40,253 nt of DNA, taken from the NCBI RefSeq assembly GCF_014648295.1, contig NZ_BMQV01000043.1:1-40253 (forward strand), in the 5' to 3' direction. Source of the stretch: Shewanella saliphila. GTDB lineage: Bacteria; Pseudomonadota; Gammaproteobacteria; Enterobacterales; Shewanellaceae. The position numbers and the translations under genes were made by a program. Under the pieces are notes generated by a model, which saw nothing but the letters and a program-made list of their open reading frames with translations, made no database searches and was not told the origin of the DNA. Below are positions 15,144-22,883 of this stretch, in pieces (the stretch's first letter is position 1; each line of letters opens with the position of its first letter).

Positions 15144-15855
15144 ATCGGCCTGCAACTTATATAAGAAGGATTATGTTTAATCAGAGTATGGTGTAAATCT
15201 ATTTTAGCTTAACAAAGCAATCGCTGATATGGCTATGACGTTGGTGAATAAAATATATTGTTGTTAATGAGGTGAATATTTCACTGGTGTTGGAAATTGG
15301 TAAGCATGAAGCAGCGGTTTTCACCGTTAACGCAAAGTTCCTGATGTCATTCGCGCTCATTTTTACTGGCTTCTGTTTAAGACAATACTCATTTATAACA
15401 TGAAGATTGTACGCATTTTAAGCGATTCACTCTGTGGTAAGGCTGGTCGCTTAGCAAGCAGATTGACAATATTTTAGCGCTATCGCCCATTTTTCATACA
15501 AAGAAGGCCACAAAAAGCACCTTTAGGTAAGAAACACCTTGCTCATCACCTTGTTAGTCGGTAATTTCTATCAGCTAAATTATGCGCTGAAACGAACATG
15601 CGATTCGAGTACCACGCTTTTACGGTGTTTTTTGATTGACCTAGGTACTCGGTGTTGTTTGTAAGGGCAAAAAATATTGATAACCAAGTTGACACATCAA
15701 CAAAGTATTTTTGATTGGTGGTTCACTTGTTGCTGATTAAAAAGTGAAGTCAATGAGTGGTAAAAATCACAAGTGCAACAGTGAAGCCTGTCCTGTGATG
15801 TTTGTTCATTTTTTCTCATTGTACTGCGATGATCACTCATTTTAAGGAGGATGCC
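15144..15855. other. 712-nt gap between dacB and pssA
   Basis: Two divergent genes are separated by an unusually long stretch with no credible reading frame on either strand. Visible structure is limited. CGAGTACC (15606-15613) and GGTACTCG (15644-15651) are perfect 8-bp inverted arms around a 30-nt centre. A TTGACA hexamer at 15689 has no good -10 partner. It could hold the two promoters, a small RNA or decayed gene remnants. Confidence 0.5.
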
Positions 15856-15858
15856 TTG
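15844..15858 (+). promoter_or_regulatory. ribosome-binding site and TTG start of pssA
   Basis: AAGGAGG is followed after 5 nt by TTG in frame with PssA. The upstream ATG at 15829 has no comparable site. The out-of-frame ATG at 15851 directly abuts the site and is too close to be used. Confidence 0.6.
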
Positions 15859-17169
15859 CTGGATAAGCTAGGTGGTATTGCGCTAAAAGCTGATGCGGTG
15901 TCTTGGTTACTTAATCCTAAGGATTTTAAGCAAGCCTTATTAGCTAAAATTGAGTCTGCAACATCTTCAATTTATATTGCCGCATTATACGTCGAAGACG
16001 ATGAAGCTGGCCGTGAAGTATTGCATGCATTATTAGCCGCAAAAGCACGCCAACCAGATTTAGACATCAAAGTATTAGTTGATTACCATCGTGCTCGTCG
16101 TGGCTTAATAGGCCATAAAGGTGACAGCGGCAATTACATTCTTTATCGCAACTTGATGGCTAACGCTGAGCATCCATTTGATATTGTGGGTGTACCGGTA
16201 AAGTCACGTGAGTTTATGGGGGTGTTGCACCTCAAAGGTTTTATTATTGACGATGCAGTGATTTACAGTGGCGCCAGCATTAACAACATTTACCTGCAAC
16301 AAAATGACAAATACCGTTTTGACCGTTACCACGTAATTGAGAGCGCTGAATTAGCTCGCAGTATGCGCGACATGATTAAACTACACATTACCAACGACTC
16401 TGCTGTGAGTGTGTTGAGTCATGCCGCTGCGAATGAGATCAACCCTGAAAAACAAGATGTTAAAACATTTAAACATCGATTGTCTCAGGCAACTTATCAG
16501 TACCAATCTACAACCGTTGGCAATCGGGTTACCCCTTTAATTGGTTTAGGTCGTAAAAAGAACCAATTGAATAACACCGTGATTAAACTGGTTGAAACAT
16601 CTAAAGAGCACTTGTTTATTTGTACGCCCTATTTTAATCCTCCTGCCGTGTTGAGCAGGGCGTTAGCCAAACACCTGCGCGCAGGTAAAAAGATTGATAT
16701 TGTGGTGGGTGACAAAACGGCAAATGATTTTTATATTCCGCCAGAGCAAGATTTTTCGACCATTGGTGCATTGCCTTACATGTATGAGCAATCGTTACGT
16801 AAATTTGCTAAACGTCAGCAGTGGGCTATCGAAAACGGCCAGTTGAATATCCATTTATGGAAAGACGGTATTAACAGTTTCCATTTAAAAGGTATCAGTG
16901 CCGATAACCGTAAACACTTGATTACAGGTTCTAACCTCAACCCTCGTGCCTGGGCATTAGATTTAGAAAATGGTTTATTGCTACATGATGAGTCGGGTAG
17001 TTGGAAAGCGTCGTTTATTGCCGAACAGCAACATATCTTGTTGCACACTGATCGCTTATTTCATTACAGCCAAATCGATACGTTACGTAAATACCCCAAA
17101 CCTGTGAAAAAGATCATGAACCGCATTCGCCGTTTAAAAGCTGACTTTTTATTGCGACGTATTCTATAA
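15856..17169 (+). CDS. pssA: phosphatidylserine synthase (CDP-diacylglycerol-serine transferase)
   Basis: Makes phosphatidylserine from CDP-diacylglycerol and serine, the first step to phosphatidylethanolamine. It belongs to the phospholipase-D superfamily and acts peripherally at the membrane. Both HxK(x)D-like catalytic segments are present, VLHLKGFIIDD (His125) and SFHLKGISADN, each followed by a GS/GA motif. Several stretches such as IVVGDKTANDFYIP match E. coli PssA. The frame is open to a TTG at 15802 and an ATG at 15829. The strongest ribosome site, AAGGAGG at 15844-15850, sits 5 nt before a TTG at 15856, giving 438 codons including the TTG. I choose that start with moderate confidence. 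A terminator follows. Confidence 0.94.
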   Translation: MLDKLGGIALKADAVSWLLNPKDFKQALLAKIESATSSIYIAALYVEDDEAGREVLHALLAAKARQPDLDIKVLVDYHRARRGLIGHKGDSGNYILYRNLMANAEHPFDIVGVPVKSREFMGVLHLKGFIIDDAVIYSGASINNIYLQQNDKYRFDRYHVIESAELARSMRDMIKLHITNDSAVSVLSHAAANEINPEKQDVKTFKHRLSQATYQYQSTTVGNRVTPLIGLGRKKNQLNNTVIKLVETSKEHLFICTPYFNPPAVLSRALAKHLRAGKKIDIVVGDKTANDFYIPPEQDFSTIGALPYMYEQSLRKFAKRQQWAIENGQLNIHLWKDGINSFHLKGISADNRKHLITGSNLNPRAWALDLENGLLLHDESGSWKASFIAEQQHILLHTDRLFHYSQIDTLRKYPKPVKKIMNRIRRLKADFLLRRIL

Positions 17170-17195
17170 TTCTCAGTGTATAATCAATATTCTAC

Positions 17196-17225
17196 ATTCA
17201 TCACCTTAGGGTGATGAATTTTTTT
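17196..17225 (+). terminator. pssA terminator
   Basis: ATTCATCACC and GGTGATGAAT pair perfectly (10 bp) around a 4-nt loop and are followed by six T. It separates pssA from tapT. Confidence 0.92.
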
Positions 17226-17241
17226 CACTTCAGAGTTTTTT

Positions 17242-18042
17242 ATGACCCAAGCTGTTAGTCAAACCCCAAAAGCACCTATACATGCAGTTCATCGCCTGCA
17301 TGCATACCGTAAGTCGCTGTCAACCAAACCGTTTGGCGCTCGGGGTAAGAAGCTTATTCGCTGTGAATTGTGCTTGCTGGGTGAATTATTTTGTACCTGT
17401 AAACATCGCCAATATTTGACTACCCAAGTCAGTTTTATGTTGATTATGTACAATGATGAAGTGTTAAAACCCACTAACAGTGGCCGCTTAATTGCCGATT
17501 TAATTCCTGATACTCATGCTTTTTTATGGACTCGTACTAACACTGATCAACAGATGTTGGCACTATTAGATGATCCACACTATCAACCCTATTTAGTGTT
17601 TCCGCAGCAATACATCGAAAATCAGCAACCTGTGGTGAATCAAATTATGCCGCAATCGTTATTACAACCCAGCGACAAGGTTAAAACACCTTTATTGGTG
17701 ATGTTAGATGGTAGCTGGCGGGAAGCCATTAAGATGTACCGTAAAAGCCCTTATTTACATCAAATGCCGGTGTTGTCGTTTGCACCAGAAGCATTAGCGA
17801 CGTATGCGCTGCGTAAAGGCAGCCATGATTTTCAATTAGGCACTGCTGAAGTGGCATCATTAGCATTAAGCGCAGCCCAAGAACCGCTAAACGGCTTAGC
17901 GCTTTCTGCCTGGTTTGATTTGTTTGTTGAATCATCACTGCTTGGGCGTAATCGCCGTGCAAAAGAGACTTTAACGCCGATAGAACATTATATTGATGCC
18001 TTTACTGATGCGCTTACGGCAAGCCAGCTACAAACAGACTAA
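17242..18042 (+). CDS. tapT: tRNA-uridine aminocarboxypropyltransferase (DTW domain)
   Basis: Uses S-adenosylmethionine to place a 3-amino-3-carboxypropyl group on uridine 47 of tRNAs. The N-terminal zinc-type cysteines (RCELCLLGELFCTC), NSGRLIADLIPDTHAFLW and LDGSWREAIKMYRKSPYL all align with E. coli TapT (YfiP). The signature DxTW is DGSW here, a conservative Thr-to-Ser change. The 266 residues include a longer N-terminus than in E. coli. In E. coli the genes for TapT, the lysine acetyltransferase and PssA are neighbours. Here pssA and tapT are adjacent and the acetyltransferase gene is 5 kb away. Confidence 0.92.
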   Translation: MTQAVSQTPKAPIHAVHRLHAYRKSLSTKPFGARGKKLIRCELCLLGELFCTCKHRQYLTTQVSFMLIMYNDEVLKPTNSGRLIADLIPDTHAFLWTRTNTDQQMLALLDDPHYQPYLVFPQQYIENQQPVVNQIMPQSLLQPSDKVKTPLLVMLDGSWREAIKMYRKSPYLHQMPVLSFAPEALATYALRKGSHDFQLGTAEVASLALSAAQEPLNGLALSAWFDLFVESSLLGRNRRAKETLTPIEHYIDAFTDALTASQLQTD

Positions 18043-18141
18043 ATCGCAGGCCATATTTGCATATTGGCCGCTTTTACGGGATGCTAATTAGATACCGCGA
18101 TATTGGTACATTTTATTAATAAGGACTGTATAGCACGCATT

Positions 18142-18501
18142 ATGGAAGACTTGCTCAACACCCGTTCACAATACAGCGCGACAAAATTGGTGATTTTATA
18201 TCGTCTTGAACCTGGGTGTTTAGGCCCTGATGGCGTTGATCATATTGTCACTTTTTGCCAATTAGCTGAACGTGCTTTAGTGCATTTAAATGCCGATATA
18301 TGCCAGTGGTTTTTAGCGCCTCGTTTTGATAAGTCCCTCATTGAATTTCAATACAGTTTGGCAGGCAAAGTGTTGTCTCACGACAAAGCGGTTAAGTTTG
18401 TTGCGTCGTTTGACCAGCAACTTGATGTGATTGAGGCGCAATTTGAAGACAAGCTTACCCAGCTGATTAACCAATACATCGCCCGTAAAGCAGTACCTTA
18501 A
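18142..18501 (+). CDS. small conserved protein of unknown function
   Basis: A soluble, mixed alpha-type protein of about 119 residues (MEDLLNTRSQYSATKL onward) with one Cys each in EPGCLGPDG, TFCQLAE and NADICQWF. No known domain is recognised. The frame is open 13 codons upstream to a TTG at 18103. The ATG at 18142 is the more conventional start, although the nearest Shine-Dalgarno-like AAGGA is 16 nt away. It lies about 70 nt before the RecQ-family gene in the same direction with no terminator between, so co-transcription is possible. Confidence 0.65.
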   Translation: MEDLLNTRSQYSATKLVILYRLEPGCLGPDGVDHIVTFCQLAERALVHLNADICQWFLAPRFDKSLIEFQYSLAGKVLSHDKAVKFVASFDQQLDVIEAQFEDKLTQLINQYIARKAVP

Positions 18502-18569
18502 GCCGTTTATTTTCTTTTCGCTTAACCCTATGATGTGTTGGGTTTCATCACCATGAACCGGGATTACCT

Positions 18570-20579
18570 ATGTCAAGCATGACTCCATACTCAGATACAG
18601 ACCAAGGCGTTGACTCTGCAGGCCTACACCAATTATTACAACAGCAATTTGGCTTTGATCACTTTAGAACTGGCCAACAAGCGGTAATCGAAACCATTTT
18701 AAGTGGCCAGTCTGCGTTAGCGATTTTTCCTACGGGCTCGGGTAAGTCTTTGTGCTATCAATTTTGTGCTCAGCAATTACCTCATTTGACCTTGGTGATT
18801 TCACCCTTATTAGCGTTAATGAAAGACCAATTGGCATTTTTAGCCAGTAAAGGCATTGCTGCGGCCAGTATTGACTCAAGTTTAACTTATGAGCAAACCC
18901 AGCAAGTAATGCGAGATGTGCGCGATAATCGCACCCGGATTTTAATGGTGTCGGTTGAGCGTTTTAAGAATGAGCGCTTTAGGCAGTTTTTACATTCTGT
19001 GCCGATTTCATTAATGGTGGTCGATGAAGCCCATTGTATCTCTGAGTGGGGTCATAACTTTCGTCCTGATTATTTAAAAATACCGCAATTTTGCCAGGCA
19101 TTTTCTATCCCGCAAACCCTGTTACTGACCGCGACGGCCACGGCGCAAGTTAAGCTCGATATGGCCTCGCGATTTGGTTTAACGCCAGCTCAAATTATTC
19201 AAACTGGCTTTTATCGGGCTAATCTTGATCTGTCGGTAATGGCTGTTAGTCAGCAAGATAAAAATAACCAACTCGTCGATTGCGTTAATTATTATGCTAA
19301 CAACGAGCAAACGGGTGCCGGCATTGTGTATGTGACTTTGCAACAAACGGCAGAAGATGTGGCACAAGTATTAATGAATCAAGGGATTAACGCTCGCGCA
19401 TATCATGCTGGTATGGAGCAGGAGGCGCGCCAAAGTATTCAGCAACAGTTTATGAATAATCAGGTGCAAGTCATTGTGGCGACCATTGCTTTTGGCATGG
19501 GCATTGATAAGTCCGATATCCGTTTTGTTATTCATTATGATTTGCCCAAATCGATTGAAAATTACAGTCAAGAGATCGGCCGAGCTGGGCGCGATGGCCA
19601 ATTGTCTTATTGTGTCACATTGGCGAATCTAGATGGCCTTAATACGGTCGAAAATTTTGTCTATGGTGATACGCCAGAGCCTGAAGGTATCAAGCAATTG
19701 CTTGAGATTATTGCTGATGAAACCGACCAAGGCCGCTGGGAAGTACAAGAGTTGCCTTTATCTACTGCCTGTAACATTCGCAGCTTGCCGTTAAAAACCT
19801 TGTTTGTGCAATTAGAGCTACTTGGGGTTATTAGCCCAAGTTTTGCGTATTTTGCTGATTTTAAATACCGCTTTGTTGAAGATAAGCAGGTTATTTTGAG
19901 CCGCTTTAATCCTGAGCGTCAGGCTTTTTTAAACCAGGTATTTGAACATACTCAGTTTAAAAAAATCTGGGGGCAGTTAGATTTTGACAGCTTGTACCAA
20001 CAATATGGTGCCGAGCGTCAACGTGTTGTGGCGGCTTTAGAGTATTTAGCTGAGCAGCAGCTGATTATTCTTGAAACTAAAAAAATCACTCAGGTGTATA
20101 ACGTTAATCAGCAGGCACTCGCCAATCCTGCACAGTTACAGGCATTAAGCTTGCAGATAAGCGACTATTTTGATGATAACGAGCGCAAAGAAATTGTCCG
20201 TATTAGCCAGCTGGTGGCATTTTTTGAACTCGACAGTTGTTTAAGTGCATCTCTGGCCGAATACTTCGACGATCAAGCCGCGCCGAAATCATGTGGTCAT
20301 TGCAGTGTTTGTCGTGGTCAAATTGCGGTATTATCTAAACAGGCGTTAGCTCCATTACCAGACTCAGCTAACGTTGCTGCATTGCTTGCGCCATTACACC
20401 AAGTGGCTCAGGCTAAATCGCTACCCACTGTGACTGTTGCGACACAGGCTAAATTTCTTGCTGGTATGGTGATGCCAAGATTTAGCCGTTTAAAAGTCAA
20501 ACAATTCGAAGGCTTTGGCCGTTTTAGTGCTTACCGATACCAAGATATTCTGGCTGCTGTTAACAAGGTGAATTCATGA
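18570..20579 (+). CDS. RecQ-family ATP-dependent DNA helicase
   Basis: 3'-5' DNA helicase of superfamily 2. Walker A is FPTGSGKSLCYQ (Lys59). Walker B is VVDEAHCISEWGHNFRPDY (Asp152-His155). Helicase motifs V and VI are VIVATIAFGMGIDKSDIRF and QEIGRAGRDG. The zinc-binding region has Cys in DSCLSA and then SCGHCSVCRG, as in RecQ. The C-terminal 90 residues end with FSRLKVKQFEGFGRFSAYRY, which may be a reduced HRDC-like module. At 669 residues it is longer than E. coli RecQ (609). I cannot tell from this window whether the canonical recQ is elsewhere, so no symbol is given. The gene overlaps the next one by four bases (ATGA). Confidence 0.92.
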   Translation: MSSMTPYSDTDQGVDSAGLHQLLQQQFGFDHFRTGQQAVIETILSGQSALAIFPTGSGKSLCYQFCAQQLPHLTLVISPLLALMKDQLAFLASKGIAAASIDSSLTYEQTQQVMRDVRDNRTRILMVSVERFKNERFRQFLHSVPISLMVVDEAHCISEWGHNFRPDYLKIPQFCQAFSIPQTLLLTATATAQVKLDMASRFGLTPAQIIQTGFYRANLDLSVMAVSQQDKNNQLVDCVNYYANNEQTGAGIVYVTLQQTAEDVAQVLMNQGINARAYHAGMEQEARQSIQQQFMNNQVQVIVATIAFGMGIDKSDIRFVIHYDLPKSIENYSQEIGRAGRDGQLSYCVTLANLDGLNTVENFVYGDTPEPEGIKQLLEIIADETDQGRWEVQELPLSTACNIRSLPLKTLFVQLELLGVISPSFAYFADFKYRFVEDKQVILSRFNPERQAFLNQVFEHTQFKKIWGQLDFDSLYQQYGAERQRVVAALEYLAEQQLIILETKKITQVYNVNQQALANPAQLQALSLQISDYFDDNERKEIVRISQLVAFFELDSCLSASLAEYFDDQAAPKSCGHCSVCRGQIAVLSKQALAPLPDSANVAALLAPLHQVAQAKSLPTVTVATQAKFLAGMVMPRFSRLKVKQFEGFGRFSAYRYQDILAAVNKVNS

Positions 20580-20851
20580 AACCCGTTCCTGAAGCATTAT
20601 TAAAAAAACACGCCAATTTAGTTCAAAGTGAAGGGGTCACTGTGGTGTCCCACACCCAACGTGAAGTGGGTGAGTGGGTATTACAAACCTTGATGATAGA
20701 AGATTGCGATGTACCGTTTAAGTACAAACGCCCTAAACGCTTTAAAAGTTTGCAAGGCCAAAAGGTCAACCTCATTTATTATCCAGCTAAAGAATCCGTG
20801 GCTGGATTTGAAATCGAAGTCATGCAAGTGGTTCGGGTAAGACGCTACTAG
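20576..20851 (+). CDS. 91-aa basic protein overlapping the helicase gene
   Basis: A small protein of unknown function whose ATG overlaps the helicase stop (ATGA at 20576-20579), implying translational coupling. It has a highly basic centre (KYKRPKRFKSLQGQK) and a C-terminal strand-like part ending VMQVVRVRRY. Its N-terminal half (VSHTQREVGEWVLQTLM) looks helical. I do not recognise a family. Tight coupling suggests a partner or modulator of the helicase, but this is inference. Confidence 0.72.
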   Translation: MKPVPEALLKKHANLVQSEGVTVVSHTQREVGEWVLQTLMIEDCDVPFKYKRPKRFKSLQGQKVNLIYYPAKESVAGFEIEVMQVVRVRRY

Positions 20852-20942
20852 GAGCTTGACCTCAACCTCAGCTAAGGTCATTTCGCAGACAAGCCCTCTG
20901 TTATTTTTGATCATTAGACAAGTACTGGCTTATCTTCAATAT

Positions 20943-20973
20943 TGGCTGCGGGCAGCTTAGGGCCCGACAGCCA
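20943..20973. terminator. GC-rich hairpin between convergent genes
   Basis: TGGCTG and CAGCCA, with inner GGGC and GCCC, form an interrupted 10-bp stem in the gap between the 91-residue gene and ecotin. No T-run follows on either strand, so a terminator role is uncertain. Confidence 0.35.
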
Positions 20974-21035
20974 TCTCAATGAATACACTTTAACAATAAC
21001 GACCAATATAGCCATTTTGCACGCTATAAGGGGGG

Positions 21036-21593
21036 TTATTGGCCGCTATATTCAAAGTCACTTGCTATTTGCCAAATGCGATAACGTAATTGAGCATCTT
21101 TAGGCAAATAAAATACCTTTGGCAAGCGGCTATCGTATGCCAGGGTAAGGCTGTCATTGAGTACTACAAATTGAGCCGTTTTGGCATCTGTACACATCAT
21201 TCGGGTACTTGGCCCTTGCATTATGCTGTCCACTTGATAATAGCGGTAACCCCAGCCGTCAAGCGACATTGTTTCTATCTCGCCCATTAATTTTACCTTG
21301 TTGCAATCGACCAGTTTGTTTTGACCTACCTGGATTTCAATTAAGTATTCAGACTCATTGTTAAGCTTAGGCAGGGTTAAGATGTGCTGCACCATGTTGC
21401 CTTGAGGTGCAGGATACATTTTTGTGTCTGCTTGAGCCTGATAGTTTTCAGCATTCATTACGCTGGATTGAATGGATATTGCGTTTAATGGGTCGTTATT
21501 GGGTTTAGATGTCGCCTGACATGCCAATGACACGCTAGCGAGAAGTAAACTGGTGGCCATGAGTAGCGGCTTACATCGTATGGTTGTGTGCAT
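21036..21593 (-). CDS. eco: ecotin, periplasmic serine protease inhibitor
   Basis: Dimeric inhibitor of chymotrypsin-fold serine proteases, acting in the periplasm. The N-terminus is a signal peptide (LLMATSLLLASVSLACQA). From residue 59 the protein aligns with E. coli ecotin without gaps through the core: YPAPQGNMVQHILTLP, LVDCNKVKL, LDGWGYRYY and YDSRLPKVFYLPKD. The disulfide pair is Cys97 and Cys134. The exposed loop reads GPSTRMMC, so the P1 residue is Arg131 where E. coli ecotin has Met84. That should favour trypsin-like proteases. The protein is 185 residues against 162 in E. coli, because of a longer segment after the signal. Cys25 could be a lipid site, but the lipobox is poor. Confidence 0.93.
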   Translation of the reverse strand: MHTTIRCKPLLMATSLLLASVSLACQATSKPNNDPLNAISIQSSVMNAENYQAQADTKMYPAPQGNMVQHILTLPKLNNESEYLIEIQVGQNKLVDCNKVKLMGEIETMSLDGWGYRYYQVDSIMQGPSTRMMCTDAKTAQFVVLNDSLTLAYDSRLPKVFYLPKDAQLRYRIWQIASDFEYSGQ

Positions 21594-21786
21594 TGTTGGT
21601 CTTTCCTTAATGAGTATGAATAACGACTTAAACGATTGAGCCGGACAAAAGGGTTATTTTGAAGGATTTATTTTCAAACAAAAGTTTGCTTAAAATTAAC
21701 ATCTCTAATTGAGTTTAGATCATAAGTATGACATAACATACTGATAACCTTTGACACATTGTTTTTATCATAAGGTATCGTTTTCG

Positions 21787-22809
21787 ATGCACAATAATCA
21801 AAATTTAGAACAAACCTCGCACATATTGCACCTCGTGTTGCCTAAAATGTCTGAGTTAGCCATTCCGGTTACGCCTGAAAACTATGCAATTTGGTTTGAT
21901 TATTTTGCCGAAACCAACCTCAATTTAAAACGGGCTATCGATGGCTTAATTGCCAATGATGTTAAGTTTACCCCAGAAGTGAATCTGGGTTTGTATAATC
22001 GCTTTATTGAAGAACGCTCGCCAGAAATCATCGAAAACGTCCAAATTGAAACGCAAATCCTAATCAATAGTTTGGTCCATAAAATTGAGCAGTTAGGCGA
22101 GGGCACGGCAAACTTTTCTGGCAACTTAAGCGAGTTTAACCAAAAACTGCAATCTAACCCTAATTCTGATGAGTTAACCTTGTTAGTGATGAGTATTGCT
22201 GCCGAAGTGGAACAAGTGATTGCCAGTAACCGCCACATGTCTGAAAGCTTAGTGTCACTGTCTGATGAAATCGCCAACCTTAAAAGCGAGATGGATAATT
22301 TAAGCAAGGTGGCCATGACCGATGAGTTGACCTCGCTCAATAATCGCCGCGCTTATGAATTGTTTGCCGCTGAACAAATGACTAAGTTTACCGATACGCA
22401 AACCGTGTGCAGCTTGTTGATGATAGATATTGATAATTTCAAACAATTTAACGAAACCTTTGGTCATTTGATTGGAGACAAAGTGCTGGCTTATGTGGCA
22501 TTAGCCATGAAGCACACGGTAAAAGGTGATGACTTAGTGGCGCGTTATGGCGGTGAAGAGTTTGTGGTGATGTTACCTAATGCTAAGTTAGCCGATGCGG
22601 TTAATGTGGCTGAAAAAATTCGTGAACGTATTTCGCTTAAACAATTATCGATAGGTAAAGAAAAGAAACAAAATTTAGGCCATATTACGGTCTCGATTGG
22701 TGTAGCAACCATTCAAACCGGCGATGATGCCGACACCTTATTAGCACGTGCAGATGAACAATTATATGTTGCCAAAAGAGCGGGTAAAAACTGCGTTAAA
22801 TATGCCTAA
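21787..22809 (+). CDS. diguanylate cyclase, soluble GGEEF protein
   Basis: Makes cyclic di-GMP from two GTP. The C-terminal GGDEF domain starts at MTDELTSLNNRRAYE and includes LLMIDIDNFKQFNE. The active-site signature is ARYGGEEFVVMLP, and the domain ends with TVSIGVAT and ADEQLYVAKRAGKN. The first 170 residues have no membrane helix and look alpha-helical and coiled (LSDEIANLKSEMDNLSK just before the catalytic domain), so this is a cytosolic sensor of unknown input. The position of the inhibitory RxxD site is KGDD, lacking the Arg. The frame extends to a TTG at 21751, but the ATG at 21787 has AAGGT upstream. It ends at a terminator shared with the Pat gene. Confidence 0.92.
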   Translation: MHNNQNLEQTSHILHLVLPKMSELAIPVTPENYAIWFDYFAETNLNLKRAIDGLIANDVKFTPEVNLGLYNRFIEERSPEIIENVQIETQILINSLVHKIEQLGEGTANFSGNLSEFNQKLQSNPNSDELTLLVMSIAAEVEQVIASNRHMSESLVSLSDEIANLKSEMDNLSKVAMTDELTSLNNRRAYELFAAEQMTKFTDTQTVCSLLMIDIDNFKQFNETFGHLIGDKVLAYVALAMKHTVKGDDLVARYGGEEFVVMLPNAKLADAVNVAEKIRERISLKQLSIGKEKKQNLGHITVSIGVATIQTGDDADTLLARADEQLYVAKRAGKNCVKYA

Positions 22810-22835
22810 ACAACATTGTTAGGTTTATAGTCAAT

Positions 22836-22868
22836 AAAAAGGCCAGCAGTCAATCTGCTGGCCTTTTT
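22836..22868. terminator. bidirectional terminator between the cyclase and Pat genes
   Basis: AAAAAGGCCAGCAG and CTGCTGGCCTTTTT form a perfect stem with T-runs on both strands between convergent genes. Confidence 0.93.
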
Positions 22869-22883
22869 GCTTAACGTATTAGC

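Noticed and set aside
15689..15720. Sigma-70 promoter with TTGACA at 15689
   Set aside because: No acceptable -10 hexamer lies 16-18 nt downstream.
21900..22340. 146-codon minus-strand frame inside the soluble cyclase gene
   Set aside because: It lies opposite the conserved coding frame and has no recognisable domain.
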